DNA from: an uncultured Lewinella sp.
GTDB lineage: Bacteria > Bacteroidota > Bacteroidia > Chitinophagales > Saprospiraceae
Reading direction: 5' to 3'
DNA length: 8,239 nucleotides
NCBI GenBank assembly: GCA_938021455.1
Contig: CALIGP010000269.1
Location: 1 to 8,239, forward strand
Shown here: positions 1 through 6,721 of the stretch, one piece after another
Layout: the number at the start of each line of letters is the position of its first letter
Position numbering within the stretch: position 1 is the stretch's first letter
Position numbers and translations under genes: made by a program
Notes under the pieces: generated by a model
What the model was told of the DNA's origin: nothing
Databases searched by the model: none
The model's input: only the letters and a program-made list of their open reading frames with translations

Positions 1-319
1 CCATGTGTTCTCTCCAGGTTGATGCATTGAAGTTGCGGACTTCCCGGCCCAACTTCTTAGCTACGGGTGCTTTGGGAGTTGCCAGGATTTTTTTCAATAC
101 CTCCTCGTCGTTAAAGAGACGGGCTTTCCCAGCCATCATCCAGTGTTCAGCGGTGGGGTAGTGGTGGCCGTTAACGGTGAAACCGCGCTCGTACCACTGG
201 CTGAGGCAGGAGGGTGTAATGACTTCGTCACCGCGTTGCTGGTGGCCCCAAAAGAAGAGATATTTTAGCTTGATCTCGGATTTGAGTTGGCTAAGCAGCC
301 AGTCAGTAGAGTACTTCAT
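1..319 (-). CDS. NADAR (YbiA-like, DUF1768) family protein, 3' end missing
   Basis: The first 106 residues of a NADAR-domain protein are visible, starting MKYSTDWLLS at the ATG at 319; the rest runs off the left edge. NADAR proteins are N-glycosidases. YbiA-type members cleave riboflavin-pathway intermediates, and others remove ADP-ribose from nucleic acid bases. Family landmarks are clear: LFFWGH (about residues 21-26), LSQWY (39-43), the YPTAEHWMMAGKARLF block (54-69) with the conserved glutamate E58, GREVRNF (91-97) and W102. Members are usually about 180 residues, so some 75 are probably missing. The gene lies downstream of porZ on the same strand but has its own likely promoter, so it need not be cotranscribed. 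Family assignment is firm; the actual substrate cannot be read from sequence. Confidence 0.9.
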   Translation of the reverse strand, partial: MKYSTDWLLSQLKSEIKLKYLFFWGHQQRGDEVITPSCLSQWYERGFTVNGHHYPTAEHWMMAGKARLFNDEEVLKKILATPKAPVAKKLGREVRNFNASTWREHM

Positions 320-365
320 AGTAGAGGATTTGCGAATCTAATGCCAGTGCAGGGAGCATTAGTTG

Positions 366-373
366 CAAAGATA
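366..373 (-). promoter_or_regulatory. Probable -7 promoter element for the NADAR gene
   Basis: On the minus strand the octamer TATCTTTG is an exact match to the Bacteroidota -7 consensus TAnnTTTG. It ends 46 nt before the ATG at 319, giving a leader of about 40 nt. No clear TTG -33 element is present at the usual 19-21 bp spacing. It partly overlaps the hairpin at 372-390. Consensus is established; use of this site is inferred. Confidence 0.45.
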
Positions 374-390
374 GCTTTATTTTAAAGCTA
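372..390. repeat. Perfect 8-bp inverted repeat (hairpin) between porZ and the NADAR gene
   Basis: TAGCTTTA (372-379) and TAAAGCTA (383-390) are perfect inverted copies separated by TTT. In RNA read from the minus strand this forms a stem after the end of porZ and just upstream of the NADAR promoter box. The stem is AT-rich with no long U tract, so it is at best a weak terminator; an operator overlapping the promoter is also possible. Confidence 0.5.
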
Positions 391-405
391 AGTTGATTTT
401 AGGGC

Positions 406-425
406 GCCCCGATAGCTATCGGGGC
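406..425. repeat. Exact 20-bp palindrome
   Basis: GCCCCGATAGCTATCGGGGC is its own reverse complement over all 20 bases with no loop. It lies 79 bp past the porZ stop codon. It could be a transcription-ending hairpin (GC-rich outer stem, no U tract on either side), a protein binding site, or a copy of a dispersed palindrome. From memory, CCCGATAGCTATCGGG-like palindromes recur in Bacteroidota genomes, but I cannot count copies here. Confidence 0.75.
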
Positions 426-503
426 AGGTGCAATGAAAAGACCAGTGCAGGCTAGGCGTGCTGGCGAAATGCCATCACACTATCAATCTATCATACTCTC
501 TCC

Positions 504-2888
504 CTACCGCAAAAACACAATTTTTCCTACCGCCGCCTGCGGGTCATTCAGGCCAAAGCGTCCGTTCGTACTGGCCAACACAAGGTAGACGCCGCTGGTT
601 ACCCGGCGGCCATTGTAGTCAGTGCCGGACCAAACGAACTGCCCGCCAGTGGCCGTGCCTTCGGCGACGAGCTTACCGGACAAGTCCGTGATCTTCACCC
701 GGGCGTTACGCGCCAGGCCATTGATGGCAATCGGGCTCTGCTCACCCGGCTCCACCGGGTTGGGGAAAATGGTGAGCTCATTTTTAAAGGTCCGTCTATT
801 GGCTTCCGTTGCTTCCGCCCGATAACTGATGATGCCCAGCTCCGTGCCGAAGTAGACAACCCCGGTGGTGGGGTGAATGGCGATGTCCCGAACGATGTTG
901 TCTAACAAGGGGCTGTTGCCCTGATCGAAGAAAAGGAGTTGATCTTCGCCATCGGCGGAGAGCAGGTAGGCACCGCCACTGGTGCCAATCCATTTGCGGT
1001 TGCCACCGTCTACGGTGATGGAGCGAATCTCTTCAGTTTCCAGCAGGAACCCGCCAAAGTCGTTGGCTTCCACGATGGGCAGCCGGCCGGGGCAGATGTC
1101 GGTATCAAAGACCGAGCTCCCGCACTCGAAGAGTACTATTCCTTGCGATGTACCTACCCAGACGTTTCCGTCCAAGTCTACGGCGATGCTGCGGACATTG
1201 TTGGTGGGCAGGTTGCTGTTGTTGGCAGTGATGGTCCGGCAGCGATCGTCACTAGGGTCCATGGGCGTACCCATGGGGTCGAGCACCGTCAGGCCGCCAC
1301 CCACGCTGGTGGCGTGGACCGTCCAGATGTACCCCTGGGGGTCAATCTCGATGGCCAGTGCGTCATTGACGGTGCAGCCGCCGGCGAGGGCGGCCCATTG
1401 TCCTTCGGGGCTAAGCACGCTGATGAAGTTTCCTTCGGAGGCTTTGCTATTCGCCAGATAGGTAAAGCCCGCCTGATCCGTAACGGCTCCAGCTACCCGG
1501 ACTCGGCCCGGACCAGCGCCATTACTGAGTTGCAGGCTGCTGTTGGTCTCGTCAAAGAGTTCGCCCTCTTCTGTTTCCTCATCAAAGGCGATCGCCCCTT
1601 CAAAGAAAGAAGAGAACCAGTAGCGTTGGTTGGCGTCGTCATAGTGGATATCCACAATTTCGGCTACGTCATCGTCGCCTTGTACTTCTCCGTTCCGACC
1701 CTTGAAGACATCGTTGTTATTACGGTTGAAGCTCACCCAGTCTCCATCCATAAAGCGGTAGACGCCGCCGAAAGAAAAGTTAGGGCTGAAGTTTTCATCC
1801 AGTACGCCAGGAGCGACCCATAGGGAAGTTCCGTCGTGCAACAGGCGGTAGTTGGTATCGTCCAGCGGCCCATTGTATTCAATTTCGTTGCAGTCGCCAT
1901 CGTCGATTCCATCCAGGTAACGAATCCGTGGCGTTGATTTGTCTTCGGCAAACCAGAAGCGGCCCTGATCGTCTTCGATGGCATAGTTGCTACGGATGAT
2001 ACACTGGTTGAACACTCGTCGCTGTTGTCCTTCCTCGGTTAGCATGATGAGCTGTCGGCTGGAGCAGCCGTCGTCCTGACACTGGTACCCTGCCAAGAGA
2101 AAAGTAGGCCCCACACTGAGGTACTGCAGCCGCCAGGGGCGATCATCGTTGGTGTCAAAGAAAAGGGCCGCCGTATCAGCCTGTAGGCGGTAAACATCTT
2201 TCTCAATGCCGAAATAAAGCTCGTCCTTATAAATGTTGATGGCAGTGGAGGCATAGTCTCCGGGGAATCCATTGGCCGGGCCCAATAACTCCCAGTTACC
2301 GAAGTCATTGAGGTTCGTCCCCAGGCGGGGTGCCCGGTAAATGCCTTCTTCCGTTGCGGCGTAGAGCAGACCTTCGTGCAGTGCAGCACCATCTACTCTT
2401 ACGCCGGTGAAGGTGGTGAAGAGGAAGGTCTCATCGTCAAGACTCAGCGCCGAAACCCCAAAACCTGCGGCGAGGTAAACAATGTTCTCGCCTTCGTCGA
2501 AGTGTAGGTCGTAGATGGTTTTGTCTCCGCTGAAATTGAAATTGTCAATCTGACGGAGCGTCGTGAATCGTCCGTTACGAAGCAAGTCGATGACGCTACT
2601 TTCATAGACGATGATGAGGGTCTCCGTGGGGGGGTGATAGCGCAGTAACCTGATTCTTGCTTCGGCCAGACCGTCTTCCCGGGCCAGCCTGCTGATGCTT
2701 AAGTCTTCCTTGTCAAGGTAAAAGATGGCCTTACCTGTGGTATATATAATGGACTCCGGACTTTCGGTCACGTAAGTACCAAAGCGGTAGGATTGTAGCG
2801 TTCGCCACTCCCCGAGGCTGTCGGCCTGGGCGGTTAGGGTAAGGGAACAGAGGACCAGACTAAATAATAAGACGATTCTTAGGGGCAT
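504..2888 (-). CDS. porZ: PorZ-like type IX secretion system surface protein
   Basis: This 794-residue protein has a signal peptide (MPLRIVLLFSLVLCSLTLTAQA, residues 1-22). Its mature start DSLGEWRTLQSYRFG resembles the PorZ N-terminus. Beta-propeller strands follow, with clear Reg_prop-type repeats at about 563-588 (NNVRSIAVDLDGNVWVGTS), 620-646 and 664-690. A type IX sorting-type C-terminal domain occupies 704-794 (IFPNPVEPG, then VKITDLSGKLV and GVYLVLAS). Length and layout match Porphyromonas gingivalis PorZ (about 776 residues), which sits on the cell surface with PorU, PorV and PorQ and helps attach A-LPS to secreted cargo. The frame opens at 3014, but the 42 extra residues would bury the signal peptide, so the ATG at 2888 is preferred. 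The alternative is a generic two-component-propeller protein with a sorting domain, which I think less likely. Confidence 0.85.
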   Translation of the reverse strand: MPLRIVLLFSLVLCSLTLTAQADSLGEWRTLQSYRFGTYVTESPESIIYTTGKAIFYLDKEDLSISRLAREDGLAEARIRLLRYHPPTETLIIVYESSVIDLLRNGRFTTLRQIDNFNFSGDKTIYDLHFDEGENIVYLAAGFGVSALSLDDETFLFTTFTGVRVDGAALHEGLLYAATEEGIYRAPRLGTNLNDFGNWELLGPANGFPGDYASTAINIYKDELYFGIEKDVYRLQADTAALFFDTNDDRPWRLQYLSVGPTFLLAGYQCQDDGCSSRQLIMLTEEGQQRRVFNQCIIRSNYAIEDDQGRFWFAEDKSTPRIRYLDGIDDGDCNEIEYNGPLDDTNYRLLHDGTSLWVAPGVLDENFSPNFSFGGVYRFMDGDWVSFNRNNNDVFKGRNGEVQGDDDVAEIVDIHYDDANQRYWFSSFFEGAIAFDEETEEGELFDETNSSLQLSNGAGPGRVRVAGAVTDQAGFTYLANSKASEGNFISVLSPEGQWAALAGGCTVNDALAIEIDPQGYIWTVHATSVGGGLTVLDPMGTPMDPSDDRCRTITANNSNLPTNNVRSIAVDLDGNVWVGTSQGIVLFECGSSVFDTDICPGRLPIVEANDFGGFLLETEEIRSITVDGGNRKWIGTSGGAYLLSADGEDQLLFFDQGNSPLLDNIVRDIAIHPTTGVVYFGTELGIISYRAEATEANRRTFKNELTIFPNPVEPGEQSPIAINGLARNARVKITDLSGKLVAEGTATGGQFVWSGTDYNGRRVTSGVYLVLASTNGRFGLNDPQAAVGKIVFLR

Positions 2889-2892
2889 GGCA

Positions 2893-2900
2893 CAAAGGTA
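2893..2900 (-). promoter_or_regulatory. -7-like promoter box immediately upstream of the porZ start
   Basis: The minus-strand octamer TACCTTTG matches TAnnTTTG exactly and ends only 4 nt before the preferred porZ ATG (2888). If used, transcription would start at or within a base or two of the ATG, giving a leaderless mRNA. No TTG -33 motif is visible at standard spacing, so a chance match is quite possible. Confidence 0.3.
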
Positions 2901-3043
2901 GGGTAGGGGCAGTAAGGGATTGTGTCGTGGGGAATACGAGTTAGATACGTTGAAGGCCATCAGCGTAGTCTGTACCGTTGTAATTTCAAGCAACTTCCTT
3001 ATTACTTTAGGCATTCTTTAGCGTAAGGCTGACTTAATAGTTA

Positions 3044-3553
3044 GTGAAAAAGATGTCTATGATCCTGGCTTTTGACGCCCATTACCAAGACAACAGCAGT
3101 AGACTCGTTGCCGCTATCTTTCAAGATTGGACGGACAAAGAGGTGTCCGAACTCAAGACCTGGACTTTTGGCCCGGCGGCGGACTACGCTCCCGGCCAGT
3201 TTTATCTTCGCGAATTGCCGCTAATTACGGCTGCCTTAGCTGATTTCGATTTAGCGGAGATAAAAGCTATTGTCGTTGATGGTTATGTCTACCTCAACGA
3301 TCAGGGGCGGCTCGGACTGGGCGGACATCTCTACAACGAACTGGACGGTAAAATTCCCGTGATTGGCGTCGCGAAGTCTTACTTCCGGGATACCAACGCG
3401 GAGGCCGTCCTCCGGGGCGAAAGTAAAAAACCGCTCTACGTTACCAGCTTGGGAATGCCGCAAACCATGGCAGCCATTCACCTACGAGCAATGGCGGGCA
3501 ACTACCGAATGCCGGATATTCTGGCGGCGGTGGATCGGGGGACGAAGGAGTAG
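3044..3553 (+). CDS. nfi: Endonuclease V, short form
   Basis: This 169-residue protein matches endonuclease V, which cuts DNA (and in some lineages RNA) one base 3' of deoxyinosine or inosine to start repair of deaminated adenine. The metal-binding triad is present: D11 (LAFDAHY), E57 (YLRELPL) and D79 (IVVDGY). Y48 sits in DYAPG, the wedge region (PYIP in Thermotoga, so the first proline is lost here). H95 (GGH) and K111 (VIGVAKSYF) are also kept. Typical enzymes are about 220 residues; this one lacks the N-terminal helix, and an in-frame TAG at 3038 rules out extension. Possible starts are GTG 3044, ATG 3053 and ATG 3059; the choice changes only the first five residues. The gene diverges from porZ and converges on rng. 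Confidence 0.9.
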   Translation: MKKMSMILAFDAHYQDNSSRLVAAIFQDWTDKEVSELKTWTFGPAADYAPGQFYLRELPLITAALADFDLAEIKAIVVDGYVYLNDQGRLGLGGHLYNELDGKIPVIGVAKSYFRDTNAEAVLRGESKKPLYVTSLGMPQTMAAIHLRAMAGNYRMPDILAAVDRGTKE

Positions 3554-3570
3554 ACGCTCATTCTTCAACT

Positions 3571-3628
3571 AAAAAAAGCGATCAATCTTCAGCGCCCGTT
3601 TAATGGGAAACACTGATGATTGATCGCT
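3571..3628 (-). terminator. Intrinsic terminator of rng
   Basis: AGCGATCAATC (3577-3587) and GATTGATCGCT (3618-3628) form a perfect 11-bp stem around a 30-nt loop. On the minus strand the stem is followed by seven Ts (the A run 3571-3577), as expected for rho-independent termination of rng, which stops at 3655. On the plus strand no T run follows, so it works mainly in one direction. It may still protect the 3' end of the endonuclease V transcript. CTGATGAT occurs twice at its right edge (3613 and 3627). Confidence 0.8.
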
Positions 3629-3654
3629 GATGATAAGCTAAGCTGCCAGCAGGG

Positions 3655-5202
3655 CTACAACTTAATCTCATCCTCCTCCCCGTCGTAAAACTTAAAGGAG
3701 GTAACTGGGAAGTCATTGTCTTCCATAATCTGTAACCAACGGTAGTGTTTTAGGTACCACTTCATCTGTAGGCTGGGGAGCCCGCGCTTCAGGTAAGCGG
3801 CGATGAAGGGGTGAACCTTCAATTTCAGCTTGGCCTTTGGCCGGCTTTCCATAATGAAGTTGAGCGCGCGCTCGATCTCATCAGTGAGCAAGATGGTAGC
3901 GTTGACCTTACCCGTTCCATTACAAGTGGGGCATTTCTCTGCGGTGGTAATCTTTACCTCCGGACGAACCCGCTGGCGGGTGATCTGCATCAGACCAAAC
4001 TTACTCAGTGGTAAGATGGTGTGCTGCGCCCGGTCATTCTTCATGGCCTTGCGCATGGCCGTAACGAGCTTCTTACGATGCTCAGCGTCACGCATGTCAA
4101 TGAAGTCGACTACGATGATGCCGCCAATGTCACGCAAGCGCATCTGGCGGGCAATTTCGTCGGCAGACTCCAAATTGATCTTCAGCACCGCTTCCGCCTG
4201 ATTCTGGCTAGGCATTTTATTGCCGCTGTTCACGTCAATGGTGTGCATCGCTTCGGTATGCTCGATGACGATGTAGGCTCCGCTAGACATGGTCGCCGTC
4301 TTACCAAAGCTGCTCTTTATCTGCTTCGTAATGTTGTTGGCGTCAAACACAGGCTTATTTCCTTTATGGAGCTGCACGATGTTCACCTTCTTCGGGGCGA
4401 CGTCCGCAACGTAATTACGAACCGTCTCGAAGAGGTCTTTATCGTCAACAACGATGCGACTGAAGTCAGGGGTTAGCAAGTCACGAAGCAGGCCGGTCGT
4501 TTTGTCCACCTCACTGAGTAGCTTCGTCGGCGCTTTGGCGTTCTTGGCCGCGTCGAAGATCGTTTTCCACTTTTTAGAAAGCAATTCGATCTCCTCCAGC
4601 AGGTCTCCAACACCTTTACCTTCTGCCGCCGTGCGAACAATGACACCGAAGTTTTTAGGCCGGATGCTTTCCACCAGTAGCTGCAAGCGCTTACGCTCTT
4701 CGCTGGTACTGATTTTCTTGGAGACAGCAACGGTTTCGTTGAAGGGAGTGATGACGAGATAGCGACCAGGAATGGTGATCTCACAACTCAGGCGGGGGCC
4801 TTTAGTGCTGATCGGCTCCTTGAGTACCTGCGCCAGCACAACTTGCCGGCGCTTGAATACCTCGTCAATTTTACCTGTCTTCACGATCTCGGGCTCAAAC
4901 TTGAATCGGTCCAGGCTGGCCGTGTTGTTCTTACCGTTGGCCGTCGTTTGGTAAAATTTCTGCAGTGAGCGAACTCTTGGACCCAGGTCCGTATAGTGCA
5001 GAAAGGCATCTTTCTTGTGGCCGATGTCGACAAAGGCCGCGTTGAGCGGGGCCGTTACTCGCTTTATCTGGCCGATAAAAACGTCTCCTACGGTGAATTG
5101 GTCCGTAGCGCGTTGGCGGTGAATTTCCACCAGCTTGCTGTTTTCCAGCAGAGCTACCTCAACGGTTTTACCCGATGAGGATACAATCATTTCTTTTTCC
5201 AC
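3655..5202 (-). CDS. rng: Ribonuclease G (Rne/Rng family endoribonuclease)
   Basis: This 515-residue protein is a full-length RNase G/E catalytic region. RNase G cuts single-stranded AU-rich RNA from monophosphorylated 5' ends, matures rRNA and takes part in mRNA decay. An S1 RNA-binding domain covers about residues 37-130 (VGDVFIGQIKRV, AAFVDIGHKKDAFLHY), with a 75-110 insertion that I associate with Bacteroidota members. Catalytic aspartates are D323 (TIDVNSG) and D366 (GGIIVVDFIDM), matching D303 and D346 of E. coli RNase E. The zinc-link motif CPTCNGTG has C424 and C427. There is no RNase E-type scaffold tail; E. coli RNase G is 489 residues. The start is GTG at 5202 (GTG GAA AAA GAA ATG); the in-frame ATG at 5190 would cost four residues of a conserved N-terminus. 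Downstream is a strong terminator; upstream is a long non-coding leader. Confidence 0.95.
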   Translation of the reverse strand: MEKEMIVSSSGKTVEVALLENSKLVEIHRQRATDQFTVGDVFIGQIKRVTAPLNAAFVDIGHKKDAFLHYTDLGPRVRSLQKFYQTTANGKNNTASLDRFKFEPEIVKTGKIDEVFKRRQVVLAQVLKEPISTKGPRLSCEITIPGRYLVITPFNETVAVSKKISTSEERKRLQLLVESIRPKNFGVIVRTAAEGKGVGDLLEEIELLSKKWKTIFDAAKNAKAPTKLLSEVDKTTGLLRDLLTPDFSRIVVDDKDLFETVRNYVADVAPKKVNIVQLHKGNKPVFDANNITKQIKSSFGKTATMSSGAYIVIEHTEAMHTIDVNSGNKMPSQNQAEAVLKINLESADEIARQMRLRDIGGIIVVDFIDMRDAEHRKKLVTAMRKAMKNDRAQHTILPLSKFGLMQITRQRVRPEVKITTAEKCPTCNGTGKVNATILLTDEIERALNFIMESRPKAKLKLKVHPFIAAYLKRGLPSLQMKWYLKHYRWLQIMEDNDFPVTSFKFYDGEEDEIKL

Positions 5203-5265
5203 TTTTTTAGGGCTTGTTGAGATACACCATTACCCGCCACCGATCGAAACCGAGGAGGGATGCTG

Positions 5266-5301
5266 GGTATTCAATACCAATAAGGCACACCATGAATGGT
5301 G
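5266..5301. repeat. Two adjacent short dyads upstream of rng
   Basis: GGTATTCAATACC (5266-5278) is a perfect dyad with a 1-base centre, and CACCATGAATGGTG (5288-5301) is a perfect dyad with a 2-base centre. They are 9 bp apart and 64-99 bp before the rng GTG. Such short centres suit protein-binding operators better than RNA hairpins. No regulator can be named. Confidence 0.4.
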
Positions 5302-5679
5302 GAGTAACGTCCAAAAAATGCATAAAGCATTCCAGAAAGGGATAAACTCAGGGTGGCTGGTTCGCAGTGGCTGCATTGCAGGAAGAGGTCCGGCAAAAAA
5401 GAGCAGAGTGTCCAGGTAAAACAGCTGGAAAATGACCGTCGCACGTTCTTAAAAAACGGCAGATGACGGTAAAGATCTTGTTATGTAACACTCCGAAGAG
5501 TGACGGTTTAGGGGAGGTGAAGTACCTGAAATTGGTGCGTTCCGGGAAATCAATCGGTTAATATTGGGAATATACAACCGGACGCAAAACTGCTTCTTAA
5601 AATACAAAGGGCGTACCACCATCGGAGATTTAACCGGTATGGATGGTTTTAACAAAGGGAGGAAGTCAAACACCGGTAA

Positions 5680-5709
5680 CCGGCCAGATCACTGTTGCGA
5701 TCCGGCCGG
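5680..5709 (-). terminator. GC-rich hairpin after the small basic-protein gene
   Basis: CCGGCCAGATC (5680-5690) pairs with GATCCGGCCGG (5699-5709) over 10 of 11 positions, with one A-C mismatch and an 8-base loop. It begins 28 nt past the stop codon at 5738. No U tract follows on the minus strand, so it may be a non-canonical terminator, an RNA processing stop or a leader structure for rng. A smaller dyad, CCGGT-A-ACCGG (5673-5683), overlaps its lower arm and could form a competing fold. Confidence 0.5.
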
Positions 5710-5737
5710 ATATGGTATGTTGTAGTTCTGGATAGAA

Positions 5738-5833
5738 CTAGCGGTTTTTCTTCTTGTGGCGGTTCTTGCGCAGACGCTTCTTCCGCTTATGGGTAGCAAT
5801 CTTATGACGCTTCCGCTTCTTTCCACACGGCAT
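5738..5833 (-). CDS. 31-residue basic protein, COX24/AURKAIP1 (bS22/mS38-type) candidate ribosomal protein
   Basis: Translation from the ATG at 5833 gives MPCGKKRKRHKIATHKRKKR followed by LRKNRHKKKNR and a TAG stop. More than half of its residues are Lys or Arg. It matches the very short MPxGKKRKRHKxATHKRKKR proteins that I recall being annotated in Bacteroidota as AURKAIP1/COX24-domain proteins. This family relates to mitochondrial small-subunit protein mS38 and mycobacterial bS22, so a role in the 30S subunit is likely but inferred. No Shine-Dalgarno is visible, as is common in the phylum. It sits between the TPR gene and rng, on their strand. Residue 3 is Cys, where I remember Ser or Asn. 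It is short enough for gene finders to miss. Confidence 0.8.
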   Translation of the reverse strand: MPCGKKRKRHKIATHKRKKRLRKNRHKKKNR

Positions 5834-5877
5834 ATATTAGTCGTTTAGGTTATGAAAAATGGTTACGAGTATATCAA

Positions 5878-5899
5878 CCCGCTGGTTTGAAACAGCGGG
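5878..5899 (-). terminator. Hairpin after the TPR gene
   Basis: CCCGCTG (5878-5884) and CAGCGGG (5893-5899) form a perfect 7-bp stem with the 8-base loop between. It starts 10 nt past the TPR gene stop (5909). On the minus strand it is followed by TTGATAT, a weak T-rich tail. It probably ends or attenuates the HU-TPR transcript before the small basic-protein gene, though read-through is plausible. Confidence 0.55.
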
Positions 5900-5908
5900 A
5901 AAGTAGTT

Positions 5909-6721
5909 TTAGTTGGCCTCTTTTGCGCTAATTGCATTGAGGATATCCGTACAGCGAACAGCCATCAGAGCAGACTCTTCCCCACGGTCAAGGTTTTCGT
6001 AGACCTTAGCGAGTGGGCAAACAGCATCCGGATTGTCCGGAGCAAGCGCTACGGCTTTCTCCAGTCGCAGCACGGCGCGGTCCAGCTGGTTGGTTTTAAT
6101 GGCCAGCTGGCCGAGGGTAATGTAGACCCGAGCGTTCTCGGGGTACTTTTTTTCCAGATCGCGTAACATCAGAATTCCTTTCATCGGGTTATCCCGTGGT
6201 GGGTAATCTGTATAGGCGAGCGCCAGGTTGATGCGGTTGTCCGCATTTTCTGGATTAAGGCTGATGGCGGCTTGGTAAGCTTGTTCGGCCTGAGAAGCAC
6301 AAAACTGCCGGGTCTTTTCATCACTGCTTTGGCGTTGAAGACAAAGATTAAAGGTGGTAGCGGTAATGCTCCAGGCTTCTTCTGTACCCACGTTTTCGGC
6401 AATTTGCCGAGCGTAAATGCCAGAAATGGCTGGTTGGCCAGCTCGGTACCACTCGCCAGCAAGTTGTTCTTGCAGGTCGCTTTTTTCTTCTTCGTTGTCT
6501 TCAGCGGCTACGAGGCGTTCCTCGAGGCTGGCCAGCGTGGCCATCTGGGCGGGGGTAAGGTCCGGGCGTGCAGCTCGAATCAAGGATTCCAGGCCGGTAG
6601 CTTCCAGTGGGCCACGGTCGAAACCGCTTTCCATTTCTGGTGGCCGTACGGGGCAGCCCCAGTAGGTCAGTAGCAACAAGACCGAGGCCACGGCTACGGA
6701 GATCCACTGGTTACGTCCCAT
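5909..6721 (-). CDS. Membrane-anchored tetratricopeptide-repeat protein
   Basis: This 270-residue protein has an N-terminal hydrophobic segment (about residues 7-20, ISVAVASVLLLLTY) after MGRNQ, likely a signal anchor. C23 follows, but YWGC is not a good lipobox, so a lipoprotein is unlikely. A low-complexity acidic stretch (EDNEEEKSD, 74-82) leads into TPR helices. The best repeats are at about 145-175 (AEQAYQAAISLNPENADNRI), 197-230 (ARVYITLGQLAIKTNQLDRA) and 231-255. TPRs mediate protein-protein contacts, and no partner or reaction can be inferred. The ATG overlaps the HU stop codon by one base (TAATG), so it is almost certainly cotranscribed and translationally coupled to HU. A TPR protein in this position next to HU and rng is familiar in Bacteroidota, but I know of no assigned function. 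Confidence 0.85.
   Translation of the reverse strand: MGRNQWISVAVASVLLLLTYWGCPVRPPEMESGFDRGPLEATGLESLIRAARPDLTPAQMATLASLEERLVAAEDNEEEKSDLQEQLAGEWYRAGQPAISGIYARQIAENVGTEEAWSITATTFNLCLQRQSSDEKTRQFCASQAEQAYQAAISLNPENADNRINLALAYTDYPPRDNPMKGILMLRDLEKKYPENARVYITLGQLAIKTNQLDRAVLRLEKAVALAPDNPDAVCPLAKVYENLDRGEESALMAVRCTDILNAISAKEAN

Larger units (their letters stand above)
5203..5737. other. 535-bp region without a recognised gene, upstream of rng
   Basis: No open frame here resembles a known protein. Three dyads cluster near rng: GGTATT-C-AATACC (5266-5278), CACCAT-GA-ATGGTG (5288-5301) and AATGC-ATAAA-GCATT (5317-5331). Further up are CACTC-CGAA-GAGTG (5489-5502) and a strong hairpin at 5680-5709. 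No TAnnTTTG box was found on the minus strand, so the rng promoter is not located. The region may be a long rng 5' leader, a read-through spacer, or a decayed gene. Confidence 0.5.

Noticed and set aside
939..1823. Long 294-codon plus-strand open frame inside porZ
   Set aside because: It is antisense to porZ, which has a clear family match across the same span. The predicted protein has no recognisable domain and looks like a codon-bias shadow.
2889..3014. N-terminal extension of porZ to the ATG at 3014
   Set aside because: It would put 42 residues of unrelated sequence in front of a good signal peptide and leave only 29 bp between divergent genes.
5135..5419. 94-codon plus-strand frame overlapping the rng start
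   Set aside because: Its first part is antisense to the conserved rng N-terminus, and the rest matches no family I know.
5384..5425. Resemblance to RNase P RNA (GAGGTCCGGC... and CAGGTAAAACAGCTGG)
   Set aside because: The rest of the conserved RNase P core, including the ACAGAAA and the 3' P4 strand, is not found downstream. The match is local and likely chance.
5449..5673. 74-codon minus-strand frame MFDFLPLLKPS in the rng leader
   Set aside because: No recognisable domain, no visible start context, and the region's dyads suggest non-coding DNA. A real small protein cannot be fully excluded.
5506..5724. Plus-strand open stretch (GAFREINRLILGIYNRTQ and onward) that reads like a protein fragment
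   Set aside because: It is bounded by a TGA and a TAG with no ATG before most of it, and I do not recognise it. It could be a gene remnant, but that is not supportable from this sequence.
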